Shown one piece after another: positions 8,141 to 16,267 of a stretch of DNA of 64,000 nt. Position 1 is the stretch's first letter, and every line of letters starts with the position of its first letter. The position numbers and the translations under genes were made by a program. The stretch comes from Donghicola mangrovi. GTDB taxonomy: Bacteria > Pseudomonadota > Alphaproteobacteria > Rhodobacterales > Rhodobacteraceae. Under the pieces are notes generated by a model, which worked only from the letters and a program-made list of their open reading frames with translations, was not told the origin of the DNA and made no database searches. The stretch is taken from contig NZ_JABCJE010000002.1 of NCBI RefSeq assembly GCF_013377535.1, positions 310,001 through 374,000 of the forward strand. The letters are read 5' to 3'.

Positions 8141-8246
8141 CAGTCCAACAGGGAGGAAAAAAGTGTCTTTCGCTACGACACAAACCCGATGGTGGCATCA
8201 AAGGATGAACGATGTATTGTCCTTCCGTACGTTGGGGAGTTTCGGA

Positions 8247-9785
8247 ATGACGGACGGTATTTTTGTAGGTGGTGGTGGCACAGATTACGCCGAGGCGCAG
8301 GAGTTGCTGCTGAAATATGCAAACCGGCACGGCTTGATCGCGGGCGCAACCGGCACGGGTAAGACGGTGACGGTCCAGATCATGGCGCAGGCGTTCTCGG
8401 ACGCGGGCGTTCCTGTGTTCGTGTCGGACGTAAAGGGCGATTTGTCGGGGCTTGGCGCTGCGGGGGCCGAGACTCACAAGCTGCACGCGCCATTCATGGA
8501 ACGGGCCCAGAGAATCGGGCTGGACCTGACCTATTCCGCTGCGCCTGTGACATTCTGGGATTTGTGGGGCCAACAGGGCCACCCCGTCCGCGCCACCGTG
8601 GCCGAAATGGGCCCGCTGCTGCTGTCGCGGATGCTCGATCTGTCCGAGGTGCAAGAGGGCGTTCTGAACATCGCCTTCCGCATTGCCGATGAGCAGGGGC
8701 TGCCGCTGCTGGATTTGGCCGATTTGCGCAGCATGTTGGCGTGGCTTGGAGAGAACCGATCCGAGGTTTCGTTGCAATACGGGAATATCTCGCCCGCCAG
8801 CGTCGGGGCGATCCAGCGGTCCATTCTGATGCTGGAAAACGAAGGGGCAGCCGGCTTCTTTGGTGAACCGGCGCTGGAGTTGCGCGACCTGATGCGCGTC
8901 GATGATACGGGGCGCGGGGCGGTGAACATTCTGGCCTCGGACAAGCTGATGCAGGCGCCGCGCCTTTATGCGACCTTCCTGTTCTGGCTCTTGTCCGAAC
9001 TGTTCGAGGAACTGCCCGAGGTCGGCGATCCCGACAAACCCAAACTGGTCTTCTTCTTTGACGAGGCGCACCTGCTGTTCGACGGCACGCCCAAGGCGCT
9101 GGTGGACAAGGTCGAGCAGGTCGCCCGCCTGATCCGCTCCAAAGGGGTGGGCGTGTACTTTATCACCCAGCATCCGGCAGACATCCCCGAGGATATTCTG
9201 GGCCAGCTTGGCAACCGCATCCAGCACGCCCTGCGCGCCTTCACCGCGCGGGACAAGAAGAACCTGAAGCTGGCCGCCGAAACCTATCGCGAGAACCCGA
9301 CCTTTAGCATCGAAGAGGCGATCCGAGAGGTTGGCGTCGGCGAGGCTGTGACTTCGTTCTTGGAAAAGAAAGGCGTGCCGGGTGTGTCCCAACGCACGTT
9401 GATCCGCCCGCCCGCCTCGCGCATCGGGCCGCTGACGGTGGCGGAACGGGGGGCGATTGTGGCGTCCTCGGACCTTGGGCCCAAGTATGACAAGCCGATC
9501 GACCGTGAAAGCGCCCACGAAATCCTGACCAAACGCGCCGAACAGGCCGCCGCAGCCGCCGCCAAGGCCGAAGCCGCCGAAGAAGAGGCCGAGGTTCAGG
9601 AACGCGAATACCGCACCGCGCGGCGCTATACGGGCGCGCGGGTCAGCCGCTCGACCTCTCGGAAATCCACTAGCGATGAGGGGTTTGGCGAGGCGTTGAC
9701 CGAAGCCTTGGTCAAGGAATTGAAGGGCACCACGGGTCGCCGCATCGTGCGCGGCATTCTGGGGGGCCTCTTCAAGGCCAAGTGA
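8247..9785 (+). CDS. HerA-like ATPase, DUF853 (YjgR) family
   Basis: Cytoplasmic P-loop ATPase of the DUF853 family, related to the HerA/FtsK class; its cellular role is not established. Walker A is GATGTGKT (residues 33-40) after the family motif ANRHGLIAG; Walker B is VFFFDEAHLLF, and a sensor-like FITQHPADIPEDILGQLGNR follows. The C-terminal part has an Ala/Glu-rich coiled segment and a basic tail. I chose ATG 8247 (MTDGIFVGGGG) because homologues start there and GGGGAG lies 7 nt upstream. A GTG at 8163, with an excellent GGGAGG, would add 28 residues of non-coding-like composition. Single gene, with its own terminator. Confidence 0.88.
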   Translation: MTDGIFVGGGGTDYAEAQELLLKYANRHGLIAGATGTGKTVTVQIMAQAFSDAGVPVFVSDVKGDLSGLGAAGAETHKLHAPFMERAQRIGLDLTYSAAPVTFWDLWGQQGHPVRATVAEMGPLLLSRMLDLSEVQEGVLNIAFRIADEQGLPLLDLADLRSMLAWLGENRSEVSLQYGNISPASVGAIQRSILMLENEGAAGFFGEPALELRDLMRVDDTGRGAVNILASDKLMQAPRLYATFLFWLLSELFEELPEVGDPDKPKLVFFFDEAHLLFDGTPKALVDKVEQVARLIRSKGVGVYFITQHPADIPEDILGQLGNRIQHALRAFTARDKKNLKLAAETYRENPTFSIEEAIREVGVGEAVTSFLEKKGVPGVSQRTLIRPPASRIGPLTVAERGAIVASSDLGPKYDKPIDRESAHEILTKRAEQAAAAAAKAEAAEEEAEVQEREYRTARRYTGARVSRSTSRKSTSDEGFGEALTEALVKELKGTTGRRIVRGILGGLFKAK

Positions 9786-9806
9786 CCCGTCAAAGGGCAG
9801 AACGGA

Positions 9807-9840
9807 AAAGGGCGCTCCAACCGGAGCGCCCTATTTTTAT
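9807..9840. terminator. Bidirectional terminator between herA-like gene and livM
   Basis: GGGCGCTCC-AACC-GGAGCGCCC (9810-9831) is followed on the plus strand by UAUUUUUAUUU, and on the minus strand by UUUU. The plus-strand U-run overlaps the livM stop and last lysine codon. Confidence 0.85.
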
Positions 9841-11141
9841 TTCTCTGGCAGCAGGCCCCTTGGGCTGAACCGCAACATCAAGAGCATCACCAGACCCATG
9901 GTCAGCAAGCGCATATGTGCGGCCGAGGCCAAGAGGTGTTCGCGCAGGGCGTTGCCCGGCTCCATCCCCATAGTGATCAGCTCCATCAGCCAGCGACCAA
10001 AGGGTTCGACCTGCACCCACAGGAACCAGATCAGGAAGCCACCCAGAACCGAGCCCAAGTTGTTGCCCGAACCGCCGACGATCACCATCACCCAGATCAG
10101 GAAGGTATAACGCAGGGGCTGGTAGGTGCCCGGCGTCAACTGTCCGTCCAGCGTGGTCATCATCGCTCCTGCCAGTCCGCAGATGGCCGAGCCAAGGATA
10201 AAGATCTGCAGGTGGCGACGGGTCACGTCCTTGCCCATGGCGCGGGCGGCGTCCTCGTTATCGCGGATCGCGCGCATCATCCGGCCCCAGGGGCTGTGAA
10301 GCGAGCGCTGCATCAGGAACAGGATGATCACCAGAACCACAGTGAACATGATGCTATAGCCAAGCTTCACATACAGGGTGGATGCGGTCACAGGGTCCAG
10401 TCCGAACGACGCGGCCTTTTCCACAAAGGATGGATCGGCCTGTAGGTCGATCTCGTAGGGCAGCGGACGGGGCAGGCCGTTCACGTTCTTCACGCCGCGG
10501 GCCAGCCAGTCTTCGTTCTTCATGATGGCTATGATGATCTCGGCAATGCCAAGGGTCGCGATCGCCAGATAGTCGCTGCGCAGACCCAGCGCCGTCTTGC
10601 CGATGACCCAAGCCGCACCAGCCGCCAACAGACCACCCACCGGCCACGCCAGCAGGATCGGCAGACCCAGACCACCCAGATAACCCTCAAGCGCGGGGTT
10701 TACCTTTTCGATGGCATCGCGGGCGGGATCGAACAGCTCGCGATAGATGGAGAAACCGGCGATCAGCAGCACCCAAGTGACCAGCGCGCGCAGGTTGCCG
10801 GGCTTCATCCGCTTGCGGATCAGGATCACAGCGGCCAAGGACAGGGCGCCCACAAACAGGGCCTCCCATACGTCATAGCCGCCAGCGGCCCACGCGGCAG
10901 GCACCGGGGGCATCGACACCAGCACGGTCGCCAGACCGCCAAGGCCGACAAAGCCCATGATCCCCACGTTGAACAGGCCCGCAAAACCCCATTGCAGGTT
11001 CACGCCCATGGCCATGATTGCGCTGATCAGACCCATGTTCAGAATGCCAAGGGCGGCGTTCCAGCTCTGGCTCAGGCCGGTGAACAGGATCGCAAGCGCC
11101 ACCAGACCGAACAGACCGATTGTTTTCACGGTGTCGTTCAT
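9837..11141 (-). CDS. livM: Branched-chain amino acid ABC transporter permease LivM
   Basis: Inner-membrane permease, 434 residues, that pairs with LivH to form the channel for leucine/isoleucine/valine-type substrates. It has many hydrophobic segments and the family signature SDYLAIATLGIAEI near the centre, plus an EAA-like loop (RAIRDNEDAARAMGKDV) that contacts the ATPases. It is longer than usual LivM (about 320-350) because of an inserted segment around residues 85-150 with two further membrane spans. It overlaps livH by 4 bp (ATGA) and is last in livK-G-F-H-M. Confidence 0.93.
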   Translation of the reverse strand: MNDTVKTIGLFGLVALAILFTGLSQSWNAALGILNMGLISAIMAMGVNLQWGFAGLFNVGIMGFVGLGGLATVLVSMPPVPAAWAAGGYDVWEALFVGALSLAAVILIRKRMKPGNLRALVTWVLLIAGFSIYRELFDPARDAIEKVNPALEGYLGGLGLPILLAWPVGGLLAAGAAWVIGKTALGLRSDYLAIATLGIAEIIIAIMKNEDWLARGVKNVNGLPRPLPYEIDLQADPSFVEKAASFGLDPVTASTLYVKLGYSIMFTVVLVIILFLMQRSLHSPWGRMMRAIRDNEDAARAMGKDVTRRHLQIFILGSAICGLAGAMMTTLDGQLTPGTYQPLRYTFLIWVMVIVGGSGNNLGSVLGGFLIWFLWVQVEPFGRWLMELITMGMEPGNALREHLLASAAHMRLLTMGLVMLLMLRFSPRGLLPEK

Positions 11142-12148
11142 ACCGATTTCCCCTTGAACAGGCCCGTGGGCTTGAACAGCAGCACCACAACCAGAATGAC
11201 AAAGCTGACGGCGAATTTGTAATCCACCGCAAGCAGTTGCAGCAGGCCGTCAGGTGCCATGTCCGCAGGCAGCAAATAAGCCGCTGCCTTTTTCCATGCG
11301 TAAGTGATGGTCACCTCGGAGAAGGCAATGACAAAGCCCCCCGCGATGGCGCCCAGCGGGCTGCCAAGGCCACCCACAATCGCCGCCGCAAAGATCGGCA
11401 ACAGCAGCTGGAAATAGGTGAAGGGTTTGAAGCTCTTGTCTAGACCATACAGCACACCGGCCACGGTCGCCAAAGCGGCGACGATGATCCAGGTCACGGC
11501 CACAACCCGCTCGGGGTTGATGCCGGACAGCAGGGCCAGATCCTCGTTATCGGAATAGGCGCGCATGGATTTGCCGGTGCGGGTGTGGTTGAGGAACCAG
11601 AACAGCAGGGCCACAACGATCACCGCGGTCAGAACGGTCAGACCCTGCGATGCCTTGATCGCCAGACCTTCTTTCAGGCCGGTCATTTCCTTGAACTCGC
11701 GCGCGCCGATCAGGAACCGCGCCCCATCGGCAAAGTTCTGGTCATCGGGCCCGATGATAAAACGCACCAGCCCGTTCATCACGAACATCACGCCCATAGA
11801 GACGATCACCAGAATAACCGGCTTGGCCTTTTGTTTGCGATAAAAGCGGTAGACCACGCGGTCGGTCCACAGAACCAGACCGGCGGTCACGGCGATGCCA
11901 AAGGGCAGGGCCAGCAGCGCCGTCGGCACCGGCCCCAGCGACACGCCCCAGCTTTGCAGCATCCACGTGACCAGAACGGTCACCATGGTGCCAAAGGCCA
12001 TCGTATCCCCGTGGGCAAAGTTCGAGAACCGCAGGATGCCGTAGATCAGCGTCACCCCCAGCGCCCCAAGCGCCAGCTGGCTGCCATAAGTCACCGCTGG
12101 CACGATCACAAAGTTGGCCAGCAGGACGAGTGTATTCAGAATATCCAT
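11138..12148 (-). CDS. livH: Branched-chain amino acid ABC transporter permease LivH
   Basis: Second permease, 336 residues, with about eight hydrophobic spans. Family motifs are LGVTLIYGILRFSNFAHGD (near residue 30) and the EAA-like RAYSDNEDLALLSGINPERV. The start is 2 bp from the livF stop and its end overlaps livM, so it is in one operon. The substrate range cannot be read from the permease; amides or urea are alternatives for such HAAT systems. Confidence 0.93.
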   Translation of the reverse strand: MDILNTLVLLANFVIVPAVTYGSQLALGALGVTLIYGILRFSNFAHGDTMAFGTMVTVLVTWMLQSWGVSLGPVPTALLALPFGIAVTAGLVLWTDRVVYRFYRKQKAKPVILVIVSMGVMFVMNGLVRFIIGPDDQNFADGARFLIGAREFKEMTGLKEGLAIKASQGLTVLTAVIVVALLFWFLNHTRTGKSMRAYSDNEDLALLSGINPERVVAVTWIIVAALATVAGVLYGLDKSFKPFTYFQLLLPIFAAAIVGGLGSPLGAIAGGFVIAFSEVTITYAWKKAAAYLLPADMAPDGLLQLLAVDYKFAVSFVILVVVLLFKPTGLFKGKSV

Positions 12149-12150
12149 CC

Positions 12151-12864
12151 TCAGCCCCCCAGAAACGATCTGCGCACTTCGGGATCGGCCAGCAACTGCT
12201 TGCCCGATCCGGTGTGGGCATTCGCGCCTTGCACCAGAACATACCCTTTGTCTGCAATTTCAAGCGCTTGGCGGGCGTTCTGCTCGACCATCAGGATCGA
12301 GATGCCGGTCCGCGCCACCTCGATGATGCGGTCAAAGAGCTCGTCCATAACGATGGGGCTGACCCCCGCAGTGGGTTCGTCCAGCATCAGAAGCTGCGGC
12401 TTGGTCATCAGCGCGCGGCCCACGGCCACCTGCTGACGCTGCCCGCCGGACAGTTCGCCCGCATGCTGGTGGCGCTTTTCCTTGAGGATCGGGAACAGGT
12501 CATAGACCTGCTCCATGGTCTCGGAATAATCGTCGGTCCGCAAAAACGCGCCCATCTCCAAGTTCTCTTCCACGCTCATGGAGGCGAAGATGTTGTGGGT
12601 CTGGGGCACAAAGCCCATGCCCTTGGCCACACGGGCTTGCGGGGTCAGCTCGCGAATATCCTCGCCGTTAAAGACCACCGATCCGGTATGCACATTCAGC
12701 ATCCCGAACACAGCCTTCATCGCCGTAGATTTTCCCGCGCCGTTCGGGCCCACGATCACAGCAATCTCGCCGCGATCGACCTCGAGCGTCACCCCATGAA
12801 GGATGTCCGGCCCGCGCCCGTAGCCACCGACCATGCCGGTCGCACTCAAAAAGGACGAAGTCAC
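12151..12864 (-). CDS. livF: Branched-chain amino acid ABC transporter ATPase LivF
   Basis: 237-residue ATPase. Walker A GPNGAGKST (39-47), signature LSGGQRQQVAVGR, Walker B LLMLDEP and the switch His region (SILMVEQN) are all intact. It forms a heterodimer with LivG on the LivHM permeases. It is separated from livG by 94 bp that hold the modular hairpin element described at 12875-12943, the only real gap between livG and livM. Confidence 0.94.
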   Translation of the reverse strand: MTSSFLSATGMVGGYGRGPDILHGVTLEVDRGEIAVIVGPNGAGKSTAMKAVFGMLNVHTGSVVFNGEDIRELTPQARVAKGMGFVPQTHNIFASMSVEENLEMGAFLRTDDYSETMEQVYDLFPILKEKRHQHAGELSGGQRQQVAVGRALMTKPQLLMLDEPTAGVSPIVMDELFDRIIEVARTGISILMVEQNARQALEIADKGYVLVQGANAHTGSGKQLLADPEVRRSFLGG

Positions 12865-12874
12865 AACGCGCCCC

Positions 12875-12943
12875 TTTCATCTTTGCTAAAATACTCTCGG
12901 GGGGAGTCGATGCCGCGCATCGACGGGGGGCAGACGGCCCCCC
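12875..12943 (-). repeat. Modular intergenic hairpin element, copy A
   Basis: Read on the minus strand after the livG stop: a G-run/C-run hairpin (GGGGGG...CCCCCC, 12925-12943), a second perfect hairpin with an 8-bp stem (GTCGATGC/GCATCGAC, 12906-12924), then the box CCCCCCGAGAGTATTTTAGC (12888-12905 region) ending AAAGATGAAAG before livF. Two further copies of the outer modules occur at 60010-60060 and 62171-62240. Confidence 0.75.
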
Positions 12944-12958
12944 AGCTACGATCGCCGC

Positions 12959-13741
12959 TCATCCGCCCACCTGATCTTTGTTCTTCAGGCCGGTGCCCAA
13001 GTAGGCCTCGATCACCTGTTCGTTGGACTTGATCTCCTGGATCGTGCCCTCGGCCAGCTTCTTGCCCTCGGCCATGACGATCACGGGGTCACAGAGGCGC
13101 CCGATGAAATCCATGTCATGCTCGATCACACAGAAGGTATAGCCCTTTTCCTGATTGAGCCGGATGATCGCATCTCCGATGGTGTTCAAGAGCGTGCGGT
13201 TCACGCCCGCGCCGACCTCGTCCAGAAACACGATCTTGGCGTCCACCATCATGGTACGCCCCAGTTCCAGCAGCTTCTTCTGACCGCCCGACAGGTTTCC
13301 GGCCTTCTCATCAGCCACGTGGGTGATGGTCAGGAACTCCAGAACCTCGTCGGCCTTGCGGCGGATGGCCTCTTCCTCGCGGGCAATCTTGCCGCGTTGG
13401 AACCAGCTGTTCCACAGGTTCTCGCCGGTCTGCGCAGGGGGAACCATCATCAGGTTCTCGCGCACCGTCATCGAACTGAATTCATGTGCAATCTGGAAGG
13501 TCCGCAGCAGTCCCTTGGCGAACAGCTCGTGGGGCGGCAGGCCGGTGATGTCTTCGCCATCCAGATAGACTTTGCCCGACGTGGGGGGCAGCGCGCCCGC
13601 GATCACGTTGAACAATGTGGACTTGCCCGCGCCGTTTGGCCCGACCAGTCCGGTAATCGACCCTTTGGCAATCTCCAGCGTGGCCCCATCCACCGCGCGG
13701 AAGCCGCCAAAATGTCTGTGCAGGTTTTCAACCCGTATCAC
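12959..13741 (-). CDS. livG: Branched-chain amino acid ABC transporter ATPase LivG
   Basis: 260-residue ATPase. Walker A GPNGAGKST is at 34-42 and the signature is LSGGQKKLLELGR. The Walker B region reads IVFLDEVGAGVN, where most LivG have LDEPAAGLN: the catalytic Glu is kept but the Pro is replaced by Val. The C-terminal helix (residues 225-250, QEIKSNEQVIEAYLG) is the usual LivG tail. It lies 98 bp after livK, with a strong terminator in between, so binding protein is probably made in excess over the ATPase. Confidence 0.93.
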   Translation of the reverse strand: MIRVENLHRHFGGFRAVDGATLEIAKGSITGLVGPNGAGKSTLFNVIAGALPPTSGKVYLDGEDITGLPPHELFAKGLLRTFQIAHEFSSMTVRENLMMVPPAQTGENLWNSWFQRGKIAREEEAIRRKADEVLEFLTITHVADEKAGNLSGGQKKLLELGRTMMVDAKIVFLDEVGAGVNRTLLNTIGDAIIRLNQEKGYTFCVIEHDMDFIGRLCDPVIVMAEGKKLAEGTIQEIKSNEQVIEAYLGTGLKNKDQVGG

Positions 13742-13785
13742 GGTCTGTTTTCTCCGTGCTTGTTTTTTAAGCGTAGCCCAATCGC

Positions 13786-13820
13786 ATAAAAGTACAGCCC
13801 GGACAATTGCCGGGCTGTAC
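13786..13820 (-). terminator. Intra-operon terminator between livK and livG
   Basis: A perfect 11-bp stem GTACAGCCCGG/CCGGGCTGTAC (13792-13820) with a 7-nt loop is followed by UUUUAU on the minus strand. Partial read-through would give much more livK than livGFHM RNA. Confidence 0.85.
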
Positions 13821-13839
13821 CACTAACGTAGCGTTAGTC

Positions 13840-15036
13840 TTAGCGGATGCTTTCGGTCTCGTAGGCGCCGCCAGTGATGATGTAGTCGCGGTAGGTGCCT
13901 GCCGCTTCGCCGGGGCCGATCAGCTCGACGTTGGTTGCGCCGACATAGTCGATGTCACCACCAGCCGCGAGGATCTCAAGCGCCTTACCCAGCTGGCCGG
14001 GAAGGATTTTCTCGCCGGGGGCGTTTGCAACGTCCAGCATCTTGGCCGCAGCTGCCGCCGAGGTTGCCTCGCCGCCTGCTGCCATCGCCAGAGCGATCAG
14101 AGCCGCCGCGTCATAGCTTTCGCGGGTGTAAGCGCCTTCGGGGTTGATGTTGGCGTCAACGGCCATGGTCGCGAATGCGGTGGTGCCTTCGCCTTCGGCC
14201 CACGGAACAGCGCCGAACGACCCTTCCATTGCGTCACCCAGATCGGCGACCAGCTGGTCACCGTACATGCCGTCACCCAGCATGAAGGTTTCGAACGCGC
14301 CGGTGTCCAGCGAGCCCTGGATGATGCCGCGGCCACCCTGGTCGGTGTAGCCCAGAACCACCAGCACTTCGCCGCCAGCCGCTGCCAGAGCAGCCACTTC
14401 GGCCGAGTAGTCGGCTTTGCCGTCTTCGTGGGGTGCGTTGATGGTGACTTTGCCGCCAGCGGCTTCATAGGCAGCGATGAAGCTGTCGCTCAGGCCTTTG
14501 CCGTAGTCGTTGTTGGTGTAGGTAACGGCGACTTCTTTGATGCCCTTGTCGTTCAGCATGTCCGACAGAACCACACCCTGACGGGCGTCCGACGGCGCGG
14601 TGCGGAAGAACAGGCCGTTGTCTTCGACGGTCGACAGGCCGGGGCTGGTGGCCGAGGGCGATACCATGACGATGCCGTTGGGCACAGCCACGTTGGTCAG
14701 GATTGCGCCGGTCACACCCGAGCAGTCCGCGCCCATGATTGCTGCCACGCCGTCCGAGGTGATCAGACGTTCGGCCGCTGCGGTCGCGCCAGCCGCGTCA
14801 ACGCAGGTCGAGTCCGCACGGACAGCTTCGATCATCTTGCCGCCAAGGATACCACCGGCAGCGTTGATCTCTTTCAGAGCCAGTTCAGCCGAGTCAGCCA
14901 TGGCGGGGGTCAGCGATTCAATCGGGCCGGTGAAGCCCAGAATGATGCCCATCTTGACAGTTTCGCCGTGGCTTGCAGCCATTGCGGCGCCAGCGGTCAG
15001 TGCAGTGGCGGCAGTGGCCAGCAGAAACTTTTTCAT
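13840..15036 (-). CDS. livK: Branched-chain amino acid ABC transporter substrate-binding protein
   Basis: Periplasmic receptor of the LIV type, 398 residues. A signal peptide (1-20, MKKFLLATAA... AMA) precedes a type I periplasmic-binding fold with the motif MGIILGFTGPIESLTP, two cysteines in the N-lobe (ADSTC, ADCSG) as in LivJ/K, and SPSATSPGLS. I chose ATG 15036 because GGGAG lies 8 nt upstream and the signal peptide starts there; the frame is open 35 codons further upstream. It is first in the liv operon and is followed by a strong terminator. Confidence 0.93.
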   Translation of the reverse strand: MKKFLLATAATALTAGAAMAASHGETVKMGIILGFTGPIESLTPAMADSAELALKEINAAGGILGGKMIEAVRADSTCVDAAGATAAAERLITSDGVAAIMGADCSGVTGAILTNVAVPNGIVMVSPSATSPGLSTVEDNGLFFRTAPSDARQGVVLSDMLNDKGIKEVAVTYTNNDYGKGLSDSFIAAYEAAGGKVTINAPHEDGKADYSAEVAALAAAGGEVLVVLGYTDQGGRGIIQGSLDTGAFETFMLGDGMYGDQLVADLGDAMEGSFGAVPWAEGEGTTAFATMAVDANINPEGAYTRESYDAAALIALAMAAGGEATSAAAAAKMLDVANAPGEKILPGQLGKALEILAAGGDIDYVGATNVELIGPGEAAGTYRDYIITGGAYETESIR

Positions 15037-15199
15037 TGTTTTTTCTCCCAGTTGGAACGCTATGTCCGAGGCAAAGCGTAGGCGGCATTTCTGTAAAAAT
15101 AAAGGGGAGAAGCGTGGCCGGAATACGACCCTTTGATACACGGAAACGTCATGGGACCTATCAATTCCGCGGTGCTAGGTCTGAAGGCAGGAGGTTCCC

Positions 15200-16264
15200 A
15201 TGCGTCATCTGATCACTGCCCTGAGTCTGTGTCTGGCCGCACCTGCCTTGGCCGCGCCAAAGGTCACTTTGGTCGCCGAAGGTTTCGTGAATCCTTGGGC
15301 CGTGGCCTTTCTGCCCGAGGGCAGCATTCTGGTCACCGAAAAGGGCGGCGATCTGCTGCTCTTGGGGGCGGGCAAGAGCACCCGTTTGAAAGGTGTGCCA
15401 AAGGTCGCCGAGGTGGGACAGGGCGGTTTGTTGGACGTCATGGTGCCCGAGGATTTCACCTATAGCCGCGAGATTTTCCTGAGCTACGCCAAGAAATTAG
15501 GCAAAGGGCAGGGCACGGCGCTGGCCCGCGCGACCTTGGCCGCCGGATCGGACCGTCTGACCGATGTCAGGGACCTGTTCGTGATGACCGATGGCAGCAG
15601 CGGCGGGAATCACTTTGGCAGCCGTATTATCGAGGCGGCGGATGGAACGCTGTTTTTGACCGTGGGCGAACGGGGTGACGCCGAGCTGGCGCAGGACCTG
15701 AGCCGCCACAACGGCAGCGTTATCCGCATCAACCGCGACGGCACTATCCCCGAGGACAACCCCTTTGTCGGGCAAGATGGCGCGCAGCCCGAGATTTACA
15801 GCTATGGTCACCGCAACCCCCAAGGGGCGGCGCTGGATGCGGACGGGACGCTTTGGGTGGATGAACACGGCGCACGGGGCGGTGACGAGTTGAACGCGAT
15901 CAAGCGCGGGGCCAACTACGGCTGGCCGGTGATCAGCTATGGCACCCACTACAGCGGGGCCAAGATTGGCGAGGGCACCGCCAAACAGGGTATGGAGCAG
16001 CCCGAATTTTTCTGGGACCCGTCGATCGCCCCCAGCGGGATGGCGATCTATAGCGGGCGGCTGAACGATGAATGGAAGGGGGACTTCCTGATCGGGTCGC
16101 TCAAGTTCGACATGATCTCGCGGATTGACCGCGATACCATGAGCGAGGCCGAGCGTATCCAGACCCCCGAAACCAAGCGTGTCCGCGATGTGATCGAGGG
16201 GCCGGACGGTGCCGTCTATTTCCTGTCAGAGATCAACGGCGCCCTCTATCGGCTTGAGCCCTAA
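15200..16264 (+). CDS. PQQ-dependent aldose sugar dehydrogenase (YliI-like)
   Basis: Periplasmic soluble dehydrogenase of the GSDH six-bladed propeller family, 354 residues. A signal peptide (1-18, ALAAP) is followed by the typical start FVNPWAVAFLPEG, then GGNHFGSRI, YGHRNPQGAAL and DEHGARGGDELN, which supply PQQ- and calcium-site residues. E. coli YliI (Asd) oxidises aldoses with PQQ. AGGAGG lies 6 nt before the ATG. It is a stand-alone gene, divergent from livK and convergent with the GlxA-type regulator (3-bp gap). No PQQ synthesis genes are in the window. Confidence 0.88.
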   Translation: MRHLITALSLCLAAPALAAPKVTLVAEGFVNPWAVAFLPEGSILVTEKGGDLLLLGAGKSTRLKGVPKVAEVGQGGLLDVMVPEDFTYSREIFLSYAKKLGKGQGTALARATLAAGSDRLTDVRDLFVMTDGSSGGNHFGSRIIEAADGTLFLTVGERGDAELAQDLSRHNGSVIRINRDGTIPEDNPFVGQDGAQPEIYSYGHRNPQGAALDADGTLWVDEHGARGGDELNAIKRGANYGWPVISYGTHYSGAKIGEGTAKQGMEQPEFFWDPSIAPSGMAIYSGRLNDEWKGDFLIGSLKFDMISRIDRDTMSEAERIQTPETKRVRDVIEGPDGAVYFLSEINGALYRLEP

Positions 16265-16267
16265 GGA

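Larger units (their letters stand above)
7822..8246. other. 425-bp intergenic region with two orphan terminators and an inverted repeat
   Basis: No credible protein gene lies here. It holds the ialB-family promoter side, a plus-strand terminator-like hairpin (7963-7992), a minus-strand terminator-like hairpin (8111-8140), and a 19-bp inverted repeat pair outside the stems (7995-8013 and 8137-8155, one mismatch). The two terminators face each other and neither follows a recognisable gene, so short RNAs on each strand are possible. A 14-codon frame (ATG 7899, MKIFVMAGFRRCNI) precedes the first hairpin and is not convincing. Confidence 0.6.

Noticed and set aside
8163-8246. GTG start with excellent GGGAGG giving a 28-residue extension of the HerA-like protein
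   Set aside because: The extension has non-coding-like composition and homologues start at MTDGIF; ATG 8247 has its own GGGGAG. Kept as an alternative only.
8034-9518. 494-codon minus-strand frame opposite the HerA-like gene
   Set aside because: Shadow of the ATPase gene. Its start would overlap the orphan terminator, but the translated sequence has no recognisable domain.
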